This document shows positions 24,524 through 32,894 of a DNA stretch of 64,000 nt, piece by piece. This stretch comes from DASRDR01 sp035550795. Its GTDB lineage: Bacteria > Methylomirabilota > Methylomirabilia > Rokubacteriales > DASRDR01. Positions within the stretch are counted from its first letter, which is position 1. Every line of letters begins with the position of its first letter. The DNA is taken from NCBI GenBank assembly GCA_035550795.1, contig DASZOL010000008.1, forward strand, positions 124,001 through 188,000, written 5' to 3'. Below the pieces are notes generated by a model that did not search any database, was not told the DNA's origin, and saw only the letters and a list, made by a program, of their open reading frames with translations. A program made the translations under genes and the position numbers.

Positions 24524-24586
24524 GTGCACCTCCGGGAGCTCCGGGGCGCGGGCGGCGTCTTGCTCGCATTGCCGCGGGCCGCCTGA
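24524..24586 (+). CDS. 20-codon mini-ORF overlapping the membrane-protein start
   Basis: GTG 24524 reads 20 codons (Leu-, Arg- and Gly-rich) to TGA at 24584-24586; the ATG of the next gene starts at 24586, giving TGATG. With the -10 box six bases upstream this would be a leaderless reading frame that hands ribosomes to the downstream gene. Same design as at 11609. A coding role for the peptide itself is unproven. Confidence 0.4.
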   Translation: MHLRELRGAGGVLLALPRAA

Positions 24587-26748
24587 TGGCGCGCGCGGGC
24601 CCTGTCCTTCTCCTCGCCCTTGCCCTGGGCGTGCCGTCGGCCAGCTACCAGCTCTTCGACGGGCTGCCGCTCTCCCGGGGCGCCGAGTTCGTCGCCCTGG
24701 CGCTCCTCATCCCGCTCCTGGCAAGTCGGGCGCTTCGCCGCCTGCACGCCCGCTGGATCGGCCGGTGGCCGCGTCTCCTCAGGGCGCTCGCCTGGACTGC
24801 GGCGGGCGTCCTGGGAGTCAAGCTGGTCCTCCTGGCGTCCGGAACACACGAGGGCTTCCTCGCCTGCTACCGCTCGCCGCTCGAGCCCCCGCGCACGGGA
24901 CCCTGCGAGCGGTCCTTCCAGAACCCGTTCTTCCGGTTCTCCGCCACGCGCATCGACCGCGTCGTCAGCTTCGGGGAGCACACGTGGGACCTGAGCCTGC
25001 TGAACACGATCCGCTTCGACCGCCACTACGAGGGGCCGCAGGGCCGGCTGCGCCGGCGATTGCCGATCGAGGCGTCGTGGCAAGGCGTCGTGGAGAGAAA
25101 GCGCCCCTGGGTCGCCCGGGTCCTCTACGTGGGCGAGGTCACCATCACGCTCGACCCGACGGGCACGCCCCGCGGAGCGCCGACGCGGCTGGCCCCCCAC
25201 TACGGTCCGCCCGCCACGGCCCTGGTACCGGTGCCGGCCGGCCGCCACGCGCTCCGCGTCGAGTATCGCTTCGACGACGGCTCCACCTGGCGCAGCCCGC
25301 CCCCGGCGGATCCCTGGGCCGCGCTCCGCATCGAGCGCGGGCGCGGGGCGGACGGCGCCCAGCCGGGAGCCGCGGTGGAGCCGGTCCCGCCGGCATGGCC
25401 GTGGCGCGCGACCGCCGCGGCCGCCGACGCGGCGATCGCTGCGCTGGCGGCGCCCCTCCTGCTCTTCTACGTCCGGCTGCTCTGGCGCGATGCATGGCTC
25501 CTGGCGCTTGTCGGCGTGGCGACGCCCCTGGTCGACCGCGCCGACCCGGGACAGCTCGGGCTCCCGGGAAGCCTCGGGCTGTGCCTGCTGCTCGCGCTGA
25601 TCGCCGGCGCCGGGCTCGGGCGCCCCTGGCGCCGGCGCCTCCTGTCCGCCTACTGGGCGACGCTCTACGTCACGCTCTTCGCCACCCTGCGGACCTTCCC
25701 GCGGCTCGACGTTGTCACGCTCCGGGAGGGCGCGGGCGATCCGCTCTTCTACGAGTCGCAGGCCCGCGCGATCCTGGATACGTGGTCGCTCGAGGGCGGC
25801 GAGCCGGTGTTCGTCTACCAGCCGCTGTTTCGCTACATCCGGTTCGCGGAGCGGCTCGTGCTCGGCGACGGCGACGGGCTTCTCAGCATCGCCGCGCTGA
25901 CCGCGCTCTACTGGGCGCTCTGCTGGGCGTTCGCGCGCCTGTGGGCCCGGCCGCCGGGCTCCCGGGCGCGGCGGCTCCTGTTCGGCGGCGTCGCCCTCCT
26001 GATGCTCGCGCTGGCCACCACGCCGCCGGTCGTGTACTTCGTCCAGGTGAGCCTGTCGGAGCACCCGACCTGGATCTTCCTCGCGCTGCTGTTCCCGATG
26101 CTCTTCGCCAGCCGCTCGCCGGGGCAGTGGTGCACGGGCACGATGCTCGCGAGCCTCTCGCTGCTGACGCGCACGAACCAGGCTCCCGGGATCCTCGCCA
26201 TGCTCGGCGCGTTCGCGTGGCGGGCCTGGGCGCTCAGGCCCCGCGCCGTGCTGGGGGCCCTGACGCTGGCCGCGCTGATCCTCCTGATTCCCGGATGGCA
26301 CAACCTCTACTACGGCGGGCAGCTTGCCGTGATCGGCAGGCCTCAGCCGCACCTCCTCCGGCTGCCACCGGAGAAGTGGCCGCGGATCCTCGACGACCTC
26401 ACCGTCCGGCGGCAGGCGCTCAACCAGCTCGACCACGTCTTCTACGTGAACCCCGTGGACGACCCGCCCCCGCGGGGGGATGCCCTGTCCCGGCTGGCGA
26501 TGCGCGGGCTCCAGGTCCTCTGGCTGACGGCCTGCGTCCTGGCGCTCCGCCGGCGCGGCTTCGCGCGGGGCACGAAGGCGCTCCTGCTCGGGCTCCCCTT
26601 GCTCTACCTGGGCGTCCACCTCGTCTACGTCGTCGACGACTACTACCCCCGCCACGTCATCGCGGGCCACCTCGCGATGGGGCTCGTCACGCTGAACGCC
26701 GTCGGCCAGGGATGGCCTCGGGTCCGCAGCGGGGAACGGGAGGCCTGA
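24586..26748 (+). CDS. Large polytopic membrane protein with a PA14-like extracytoplasmic insertion, glycosyltransferase-like
   Basis: 720 residues, family not firmly recognised. Residues 1-90 hold about three helices. Residues 95-270 form a soluble beta-rich insert (WVARVLYVGEVTITLDPTGT, then VPAGRHALRVEYRFDDGSTW), similar in style to PA14 domains that bind carbohydrate. From about 280 to 700 there are nine or more helices with loops such as DPLFYESQARAIL, FRYIRFAERLVLGDGDG, SLLTRTNQAPGIL and YYPRHVIAGHLAMG. The Asp-rich loop early in the second part and the length fit GT-C glycosyltransferases (mannosyl/arabinosyl type). I would call it a candidate envelope glycan transferase only. Confidence 0.7.
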   Translation: MARAGPVLLLALALGVPSASYQLFDGLPLSRGAEFVALALLIPLLASRALRRLHARWIGRWPRLLRALAWTAAGVLGVKLVLLASGTHEGFLACYRSPLEPPRTGPCERSFQNPFFRFSATRIDRVVSFGEHTWDLSLLNTIRFDRHYEGPQGRLRRRLPIEASWQGVVERKRPWVARVLYVGEVTITLDPTGTPRGAPTRLAPHYGPPATALVPVPAGRHALRVEYRFDDGSTWRSPPPADPWAALRIERGRGADGAQPGAAVEPVPPAWPWRATAAAADAAIAALAAPLLLFYVRLLWRDAWLLALVGVATPLVDRADPGQLGLPGSLGLCLLLALIAGAGLGRPWRRRLLSAYWATLYVTLFATLRTFPRLDVVTLREGAGDPLFYESQARAILDTWSLEGGEPVFVYQPLFRYIRFAERLVLGDGDGLLSIAALTALYWALCWAFARLWARPPGSRARRLLFGGVALLMLALATTPPVVYFVQVSLSEHPTWIFLALLFPMLFASRSPGQWCTGTMLASLSLLTRTNQAPGILAMLGAFAWRAWALRPRAVLGALTLAALILLIPGWHNLYYGGQLAVIGRPQPHLLRLPPEKWPRILDDLTVRRQALNQLDHVFYVNPVDDPPPRGDALSRLAMRGLQVLWLTACVLALRRRGFARGTKALLLGLPLLYLGVHLVYVVDDYYPRHVIAGHLAMGLVTLNAVGQGWPRVRSGEREA

Positions 26749-26860
26749 CCGGGTCAGGGCCCCGCCCTCGAAGAGCTGGACCACCGGCGGACCGTCCCAA
26801 CCAGGCCGGCGCCGGGGCCTGTCACGGTGTGCGTGGGGGCGCAGCGTCTCGCCCCGCCGG
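26749..26860. other. Short convergent gap
   Basis: 112 GC-rich bases between the membrane-protein gene and the ABC ATPase gene, which end toward each other. No T-run terminator and no reading frame of note. Confidence 0.4.
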
Positions 26861-27643
26861 TCAGCGCCGCCGCCGGGCGCCGCCCTCGCGCTCGAGCAGC
26901 CGCTCGAGGAAGGCGCGCGTGCGCGCCTCGCGGGGCTCGAGAAACATCCGCTCCGGCGACGCGCGCTCGACAATGGCGCCCCGGTCCATGAAGACGACGT
27001 CGTCGGCGACGTCCTTCGCGAACCCCATCTCGTGCGTCACCACAAGCATCGTCATGCCCTGCTCGGCGAGGCCGCGCATCGTCTTCAGCACCTCGCCGAC
27101 CAGCTCGGGGTCGAGGGCGGACGTGACCTCGTCGAAGAGCATGATGCGCGGCCGCATCGCGAGCGCGCGAGCGATGGCGGCGCGCTGCTGCTGGCCCCCC
27201 GAGAGCCGCGCCGGGTAGGCGTCACGCTTGTCGGCCAGGCCGACGCGCTGCAGGAGCTCCATCGCCTGGGCCTCGGCCTCCGCTCGGGCGAGCCCGCGCA
27301 CCCGGCACGGGGCCAGGGTGATGTTCTCGATCACGGTGAGGTGCGGGAACAGGTTGAAGCTCTGGAAGACCATGCCGATGTCGTGGCGGAGGCTCCGCAG
27401 CGCGACGGCATCGGGCCCCGGCCCTGGCTCCTCCGTACCCAGGCTCGCGAGCGCTCCTTCGATCAGGATGCGGCCGCGCTGGATCGCTTCGAGTCGGGCC
27501 AGGCAGCGCAGGAGCGTGCTCTTGCCCGATCCGCTCGGTCCGATGATCACCATCACCTGGCCGGTGCGCACGGAGAGGCTGACGCGGTCCACCACGGTGT
27601 CCGCGCCGTAGCGCTTGACCACCCCATCGAGGACGACCAGCAG
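26861..27643 (-). CDS. Polar amino-acid ABC transporter, ATP-binding subunit
   Basis: About 260 residues. Walker A GPSGSGKST, Q-loop VFQSFNLFPHL, signature LSGGQQQRAAIARAL, Walker B IMLFDEVTSALD and switch His in VVTHEMGFA are all intact; MGFA after the His is typical of GlnQ/HisP-type importers. The start is unclear: no ATG or TTG fits. CTG at 27643 (or 27640) would give the usual first strand before VVKRYG; GTG at 27622 would cut it. GGAGAG at 27663-27658 is well placed for the CTG. It is the last gene of the operon permease-binding protein-permease-ATPase. Confidence 0.9.
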   Translation of the reverse strand: MLVVLDGVVKRYGADTVVDRVSLSVRTGQVMVIIGPSGSGKSTLLRCLARLEAIQRGRILIEGALASLGTEEPGPGPDAVALRSLRHDIGMVFQSFNLFPHLTVIENITLAPCRVRGLARAEAEAQAMELLQRVGLADKRDAYPARLSGGQQQRAAIARALAMRPRIMLFDEVTSALDPELVGEVLKTMRGLAEQGMTMLVVTHEMGFAKDVADDVVFMDRGAIVERASPERMFLEPREARTRAFLERLLEREGGARRRR

Positions 27644-27663
27644 CTCGCCCAGGGCGGCTCTCC

Positions 27664-28329
27664 TCAGGCCCGGCCGGCCGCGAGCCGCCGCTCGAGGGCC
27701 AGGAAGCCTAGGGCGATCGGGTACGTGAGGACGAAGTAGGCGAGCGCGGCGATGGTCAGGGTCTCGACCGGCCGGAACGTCTCGACGGCGATGAGCTGGC
27801 TCACCCGCAGGAGCTCCGGGGTGCCGACCGCCGAGGCCAGCGCTGTGCCCTTGATGAGGTAGATCACCGTCGTGCCCGTGGGGGGCAGCACGTTCCGCAG
27901 GGCCTGCGGCAGGATGACGAAGCGGAGCGTGTCGGCGAAGGGGAGTCCGAGCACCCGCGCGGCCTGCCACTGGGTGCGCTCGATCCCGGTGATACCGGCG
28001 CGGAAGATCTCGGCGAAGAACGCGGCGATGTTGAGGCCGAGGGCGACCGCCGCCGCCCCGAATGCCCCGAGGTCGCGCCCGAGGAGTGCCGGCAGCCCGT
28101 AGTAGAGCCACACGATCTGGACGAGCGGCGGCGTCGTGCGGAAGAACTCGATGTACGCGTAGGCCGGCCAGTCGAGGACCGGGTGCCGCGAGTAGCGCGC
28201 GAGGGCGAGCAGCAGGCCCAGCACCAGGCCGAGCCCCACGCTGACGGCACTCAGGGCCAGGGTCACCCACAGCCCGTCGAGGAGGTCCGGCAGGTAACCG
28301 GCGATCCTGCCGAACTGGAGCTCGCCCAT
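27664..28329 (-). CDS. Polar amino-acid ABC transporter permease (second)
   Basis: 221 residues, HisM/GlnP type. It begins with an amphipathic segment and the first helix LWVTLALSAVSVGLGLVLGL, contains YIEFFRTTPPLVQIVWLYYG and the EAA-loop EIFRAGITGIERTQWQAARVLGLPF, which contacts the ATPase. About five membrane helices. It pairs with the other permease at 29234 to form the heterodimeric channel. Twenty bases separate it from the ATPase start and 19 from the binding-protein gene. Confidence 0.93.
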   Translation of the reverse strand: MGELQFGRIAGYLPDLLDGLWVTLALSAVSVGLGLVLGLLLALARYSRHPVLDWPAYAYIEFFRTTPPLVQIVWLYYGLPALLGRDLGAFGAAAVALGLNIAAFFAEIFRAGITGIERTQWQAARVLGLPFADTLRFVILPQALRNVLPPTGTTVIYLIKGTALASAVGTPELLRVSQLIAVETFRPVETLTIAALAYFVLTYPIALGFLALERRLAAGRA

Positions 28330-28348
28330 CGCGCGCGCCGGGCCGACG

Positions 28349-29158
28349 CTACTGAGTCGCCCGGATCTGCTCCGCGGTCATGAACTGCTTGTAGAGGGCG
28401 GCGATCTCGCCCTTCTCCTTGAGGGTGCGCAGGAAGCTCTCGAGGTACTGCCCGAACTTCTGGTCACCCTTCAAGTGCGCGTAGCCCACGCGGCACGCGC
28501 GCACGTCGAGCGGCTTCTCGTGCCCGGGGACGATGCGGATCTTGTCGCCATGGACGCTGCGGGCGACCGTGGTCTGGATCGGCGTGTCCAGCACGACGGC
28601 GTCGGCGCGGCCGGCGATGACCTCCTGCAGGAGATCGGCCGACGTGGTCTGGCCGAACGCCTTGTGCGTCGCCTTCGGGGCGACCTCCTTGGCGACCGCC
28701 TCGCTCCACGCGCCGGCGGGGACGGCGAACACGACCTCGGGGCGGTTGTAGGCCTCGATGGTCGTCAGGTTCTTGGGGTTGCTGGTCAGCGTGACCAGCG
28801 TGGCGCCGATCGTGACGTCGCTGGTGACGAAGTCGACGACCTCCTTGCGCTTGTCGGTGATGCAGAGGGCGGGGACGATGTCCCACTTCTTTGTCTCGAT
28901 GCCGGCCACCGCCGTCGCCCACTCGGAGTTGATGATGTTGAGCTTGACCCCGAGGTTGGCGGCGACCCTCTTCATGACCTCCACGTCGAGGCCCACGTAC
29001 TCCCCGTTGGGCCGGGGCGAGATCAGCGGGCGATACAGCACGCCGGCCACCCGCAACTCGCCCCGCTGCTTGATGTCGTCGAGCACGCTCTGGGCCGTGG
29101 CGGGCGCCGCCGCCACGAGGGCCGCTGTCAGGACGCCGAGCATCACCCGTCTACGCAT
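28349..29158 (-). CDS. Polar amino-acid ABC transporter, periplasmic binding protein (SBP_bac_3)
   Basis: 269 residues. Signal peptide MRRRVMLGVLTAALVAAAPA, cleavage near ATAQ. Mature start VLDDIKQRGELRVAGVLYRP is typical of the family, followed by GEYVGLDVEVMKRVAANLGVKL, the lobe-1 ligand region and DVRACRVGYAHLKGDQKFGQ late. The Gly-Leu-Asp-Val-Glu segment normally contacts the amino-acid head group. Ligand specificity is not deducible. Lying between the two permeases is a common order in these operons. Ribosome site AGGAGGAAG. Confidence 0.93.
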   Translation of the reverse strand: MRRRVMLGVLTAALVAAAPATAQSVLDDIKQRGELRVAGVLYRPLISPRPNGEYVGLDVEVMKRVAANLGVKLNIINSEWATAVAGIETKKWDIVPALCITDKRKEVVDFVTSDVTIGATLVTLTSNPKNLTTIEAYNRPEVVFAVPAGAWSEAVAKEVAPKATHKAFGQTTSADLLQEVIAGRADAVVLDTPIQTTVARSVHGDKIRIVPGHEKPLDVRACRVGYAHLKGDQKFGQYLESFLRTLKEKGEIAALYKQFMTAEQIRATQ

Positions 29159-29233
29159 CGTTCTTCCTCCTGGGCGTCGCGAGGCCGGTGCCGGGACCGC
29201 CGCGCGGTTCGAGGTTCAGGAACGCCGACCGGG

Positions 29234-29899
29234 TCAGTCTGTCCGGAAGGCGAGGCGGCTGTGCCGCTCCAGCGTCGCGGCCAGCAGCACCAGCGGCCAG
29301 GTCAGCACGAAGTAGATGAGTGCGACCAGCGTGAGCACCTCGATCGGTCGGAACGTCTCGGACGCGAGGATCCATCCACGGTTCATGATCTCCGGCACGG
29401 CGATGACGGCAGCCAGCGAGGATTGCTTGAGCAGGCTCACCAGCGTGTTGCACGACGGCGCAAGGATGAGGCGCAGGGTCTGCGGCAGCACGACCCACCG
29501 GAGCCGCTGCCACGCCGTCAGGCCAAGCACCTGCGCGGCGTCCGACTGGCCGCGCGGCACCGCCAGGAGGCCGGCCCGGAAGATCTCGGCCATCTGGGCG
29601 CTGGTGCTGCAGGCGAGGGCGCCGGCGAGCACGGTGAAGGCGGATAGCCGGATGTCCGCGATGACCGGAAGGGCGTAGTAGCCCCACACAATGTGCACGA
29701 GGGGCGGCGTCGTCCGGAAGAAGTCGACCCAGGCGACCCCGAGCGACGAGAGCACGGGAACGCGGGCGAGGCGCACGACCGCGATAGGGAGCGCGGCGAC
29801 GGTGCCGGCGGAGAAGGCGACGGCCGTGATGCCGAGCGTGAGGGGCGCCCCCCAGAGCAGCCGGGGAAGGTCGCCGACGACCGCATCGAAGCGGAGCAC
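29234..29899 (-). CDS. Polar amino-acid ABC transporter permease (first)
   Basis: 221 residues, GTG start after CGGGAGAAC. Marks: LTLGITAVAFSAGTVAALPI helix, WVDFFRTTPPLVHIVWGYYALP and the EAA-loop EIFRAGLLAVPRGQSDAAQVLGLT. About five helices. It heads the four-gene importer unit; a consensus promoter about 180 bases upstream (30078-30106) would give it a leader of some 170 bases in which I found no recognised riboswitch or conserved peptide. Confidence 0.93.
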   Translation of the reverse strand: MLRFDAVVGDLPRLLWGAPLTLGITAVAFSAGTVAALPIAVVRLARVPVLSSLGVAWVDFFRTTPPLVHIVWGYYALPVIADIRLSAFTVLAGALACSTSAQMAEIFRAGLLAVPRGQSDAAQVLGLTAWQRLRWVVLPQTLRLILAPSCNTLVSLLKQSSLAAVIAVPEIMNRGWILASETFRPIEVLTLVALIYFVLTWPLVLLAATLERHSRLAFRTD

Positions 29900-30077
29900 G
29901 CGTTCTCCCGGCCCGATCGGCTCTGCGTGACAAGGAGCGCCGGGCCCAGTCTGTCATGCATCGCCCGGTCGCGACGTTCGCCATCGCCGGCGCTCCGACT
30001 GTGCCGCGACGTCACCGTCGAGCTCCGGGGCGGGACTTCGGCTCGCGCGCGGCGAGCAAGCCCGCTTCGGTGTTAGA

Positions 30078-30106
30078 GTCTTAGCGGCTCGCCTGCGACT
30101 TGTCAA
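30078..30106 (-). promoter_or_regulatory. Consensus promoter for the amino-acid ABC operon
   Basis: Minus strand TTGACA (30101-30106), 17 bases, TAAGAC (30078-30083). Expected start near 30071; the first gene begins at 29899, so the leader is about 170 bases. It sits in the divergent gap before the enolase-superfamily gene. Confidence 0.6.
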
Positions 30107-30133
30107 TGGGACGACGACGGTAAGGAGGCCTCG

Positions 30134-31261
30134 ATGAAGATCACGGCGGTGCGGACGGTGGTCGTGTGGGGCCCGCGTCGGTCCGCGTACGGCGGCGCGC
30201 ACCGGACGGCGCTCGGCGCCGCCGTTCTCTCGGAGCACGCCATCGTGTTCGTCGACACCGACGCCGGCTTCACCGGGATCGGCGAGATCGCCTCCGTGTT
30301 CAAGCGGCGCGGCGGGCTCTTGGCCCGGGACGTCGAAGCCGCGCTCGCTCCCGCCGTGATCGGCGAGGATCCCTTTCGGATCGCCTACCTCGGCCAGCGC
30401 ATGGATCGCGCGCTGGACGGCGTGGAGGAGGCAAAGGCCGGCATCGAGATGGCCCTCTGGGACGTCGTCGGGAAGGCCCTCGGCACGCCGGTGTACAACC
30501 TGCTCGGCGGCAAAGCGCGCGAGCGGGTCCCCCTGAGCTACTCGGTGCCGTTCGGCGAGCCGAAGGCGATGGCGGAGTATGCCGTCGAGCGGGTGCGGGC
30601 GGGGCACCGCACGATCAAGGTCAAGGTTGGCAACGATCCCGCCACCGACGTCGAGGCCGTGCAGCGCGTGCGGGAGGCGATCGGCCCGGACGTCCGGCTA
30701 CGCGTCGACGCGAACATGGGCTGGCCGAGCGCGAAGGAGGCGATCCGCCTCATCCGGTCGATGGAGCCCTGGAACCTCGAGCTCGTCGAGCAGCCGCTCC
30801 CACCGCGCGAGCTGGACGCGATGGCGGAGGTGCGGCGCGCGATTGGAGTCCCGCTGATGGCGGACGAGAGCGTCCGCACCCCGCGCGACGCGATGGAGGT
30901 GGTCCGCCGGGGCGCGGCCGACATCGCCAACGTATACGTGACCGAGGCGGGAGGCCTGCTCAACGCCGGGCGGATCTTCGCGATCTGCGAGGCGGCCGGC
31001 ATGCCGTGCATGATCGGCAGCATGCCGGAGTTCGGGATCGGGACCGCCGCGCAGATCCATCTCGGGGTGGCCATGACCAACTTGGGGCCGGACAGCGACA
31101 CCTGCGGTGTCCTGTACCATGCCGAGGACCTGCTCACCGAGCCGCTGCGCATCGAAGGCGGATATGCGTACCCGCCGGAGGGCCCGGGGCTCGGCGTCGA
31201 GATCGACATGACCGTGCTGGAGCGCTGGCGCCGGAACCGACCACCCGGCGCGAACGCTTGA
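30134..31261 (+). CDS. Enolase-superfamily enzyme (mandelate racemase / muconate lactonizing type)
   Basis: 375 residues. N-terminal capping domain, then barrel with the first catalytic KxK at TIKVKVG, metal ligands Asp in RLRVDANMGW, Glu in LVEQPLP and Glu in LMADESV, and Glu in SMPEFGIG at the end of the barrel. The usual second-side Lys of the muconate-lactonizing group (KxGG strand) is not there: the strand reads VYVTEAGGLL. There is no His-Asp dyad of the mandelate type that I can place either, so the reaction is not assignable. Strong AAGGAGG before the ATG. Followed after ten bases by an amidohydrolase; an operon for a cyclic amide or sugar-acid-type substrate is possible. Confidence 0.88.
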   Translation: MKITAVRTVVVWGPRRSAYGGAHRTALGAAVLSEHAIVFVDTDAGFTGIGEIASVFKRRGGLLARDVEAALAPAVIGEDPFRIAYLGQRMDRALDGVEEAKAGIEMALWDVVGKALGTPVYNLLGGKARERVPLSYSVPFGEPKAMAEYAVERVRAGHRTIKVKVGNDPATDVEAVQRVREAIGPDVRLRVDANMGWPSAKEAIRLIRSMEPWNLELVEQPLPPRELDAMAEVRRAIGVPLMADESVRTPRDAMEVVRRGAADIANVYVTEAGGLLNAGRIFAICEAAGMPCMIGSMPEFGIGTAAQIHLGVAMTNLGPDSDTCGVLYHAEDLLTEPLRIEGGYAYPPEGPGLGVEIDMTVLERWRRNRPPGANA

Positions 31262-31271
31262 GGGGGAGACG

Positions 31272-32687
31272 ATGACCGCCGGGCCGGAGCGCTGTGACCT
31301 GATCGTGCGCGGCGCCCAGATCCTGACGATGGACCCGCGACGGACCATCTACCCCACCGGGGCCGTTGCCGTTCGAGGCCACACGGTCGTCGCGGTCGGG
31401 CCGCAGGTCGAGGTCGTAGCGCGGTGGCACGCGCCGCGAGTCCTCGACGCGCGGGGCGCGATCGTCCACCCCGGGTTCATCGACGCCCACCTGCACATCA
31501 ACGCGCAGACCTGCCGCGGGTTCTTCCAGGGTGACACCAGCAAGGGCGGCGGCACGGGACCGAACTACGCGGACTGGAAGGCGGCCCTCCGGCCGGAGGA
31601 CGAGCAGGCGGCGGCCGCGCTCGGCTGTCTCGAGCTCCTGCGGCAGGGGTACACCGCGTTCGTCGAGCCGGGAACGGCGTTCGAGCCCGACGCCGTCGCG
31701 GCGGCCGCGGAGGCGACCGGTGTCCGCTGCTCGCTCGCCGATCCGTACCTGTGGGACGATCCGGCTCTCATGGACGTGATCGGCGGCCTCAAGAGCGACA
31801 GCCTGTTCGATCGCGTGCCGCCTGCGCGGGAGCGTGCGCTCCGGCTCCTCGGCGGGCAGCTCCATCGGAACCGGGGCGGGGACGGATTGGTCCACGGTCA
31901 CGTCGCGCTGTACGGCGAGGGGACGGCGTCCGACGAGCTGATGCGGGCGGCCAAGGACCTCGCCGACCGCGAGGGGGTCGTCCTCAACACCCACCTCGGC
32001 TTCGACCTTGACCTGGCGGCGGCGATGGAGACGCGCTGGGGCCAGCCGCGCTTCGCATATCTGGCCAAGCTTGGCGTCCTCGGGCCGAACACGACGTTCG
32101 TCCACATGAATGCCATCCACGACGGCGACGTCGAGCCGATCCTCGCGTCAGGCCTGTCGATCGTGTGGTGCCCGCAGGCCTACCTCTCCCGCGGCACCCC
32201 GCTCCGGTGCCCGACGCGCATCCCGGAGATGCGCCGGCGCGGTGCGACGGTCGCGCTCGGCACGGATTCCGCTCGGCAGAGCACGGTCGGCGATGCCCCG
32301 TTCCTCGCGTTACACCTGGCCGCCGAGGCCGGCCAGCCAATCGTGTCGGAGGACGCGATCGAGATGGCGACCCTGGGCGCCGCCCGGGCGGCGGGACTGG
32401 AGCGGCTCGTCGGCAGCCTCGAGCCGGGCAAGCGCGCTGACCTGGTAGTGCGGCGGAGCGACGCGCCGGAGCTGGCGCCCGGCATCGACCCCGCCCACCA
32501 GCTGGTCGCCGTCGGGCACGGGCCGACCGTCGACACGGTCCTGGTCAACGGCCGGGTGGTCCTCCGGGACGGGCGCTCGACGCGCGTGAGCGAGGACGCG
32601 GTCGTCGCGGAGGCGCGCGCCTCTGCAAGGAGGATGGCCGAGCGTCTCGGCCTGCCGCTCCCCGGCCGCTGGCCTCGAGCTGAGTAG
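31272..32687 (+). CDS. Metal-dependent amidohydrolase (TRZ/ATZ, cytosine-deaminase-like)
   Basis: 471 residues. Metal ligands: HLH in GFIDAHLHINAQ near residue 75, His in NTHLGFDLD, His in VHMNAIHDGD and Asp in LGTDSARQS. Composite beta-sandwich N- and C-termini (ILTMDPRRTIYPTGAVAVRG; SLEPGKRADLVV) are as in chlorohydrolase/deaminase-type members. It should deaminate or dechlorinate a ring or hydrolyse an amide. It lies ten bases after the enolase-superfamily gene with GGGGGAGACG before the ATG, so the two form one unit, perhaps fed by the amino-acid-type importer encoded divergently. Confidence 0.9.
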   Translation: MTAGPERCDLIVRGAQILTMDPRRTIYPTGAVAVRGHTVVAVGPQVEVVARWHAPRVLDARGAIVHPGFIDAHLHINAQTCRGFFQGDTSKGGGTGPNYADWKAALRPEDEQAAAALGCLELLRQGYTAFVEPGTAFEPDAVAAAAEATGVRCSLADPYLWDDPALMDVIGGLKSDSLFDRVPPARERALRLLGGQLHRNRGGDGLVHGHVALYGEGTASDELMRAAKDLADREGVVLNTHLGFDLDLAAAMETRWGQPRFAYLAKLGVLGPNTTFVHMNAIHDGDVEPILASGLSIVWCPQAYLSRGTPLRCPTRIPEMRRRGATVALGTDSARQSTVGDAPFLALHLAAEAGQPIVSEDAIEMATLGAARAAGLERLVGSLEPGKRADLVVRRSDAPELAPGIDPAHQLVAVGHGPTVDTVLVNGRVVLRDGRSTRVSEDAVVAEARASARRMAERLGLPLPGRWPRAE

Positions 32688-32733
32688 CGGAGCTAGAGGC
32701 GGCGGAGGCGCGGGAGCCCATACCGCGGCGGCG

Positions 32734-32793
32734 GCACCCAGGGCGACGAGCCCGAAGCCCCCGCGTGGAACAACCCCCTGGGTGGGAACAACC
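32734..32793. repeat. Short inverted and direct repeats in a convergent gap
   Basis: CACCCAGGG (32734-32742) and CCCTGGGTG (32776-32784) are perfect 9-bp inverted copies 33 bases apart. GGAACAACC occurs at 32767-32775 and 32785-32793, an 18-base period. The gap lies between the ends of the amidohydrolase and molybdopterin genes and may serve as a two-way transcript end, without a T-run. Confidence 0.45.
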
Positions 32794-32894
32794 AACCCTG
32801 GGGAAGCTGAACGCGATCGCCCAGTGGTGGCCCCGGGGGGCCTGACCGGCGTGAAGGGCGCGCGGCTCGCGCGGTGTCCCGGGAGGCCGGTGCC

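Noticed and set aside
24511..26973. 820-codon minus-strand frame opposite the 720-aa membrane protein.
   Set aside because: The plus-strand frame has membrane helices and sensible composition; the opposite one is charged low-complexity sequence.
29900..30070. Leader of the amino-acid ABC operon as attenuator or riboswitch.
   Set aside because: No run of one amino-acid codon, no terminator hairpin and no recognised aptamer.
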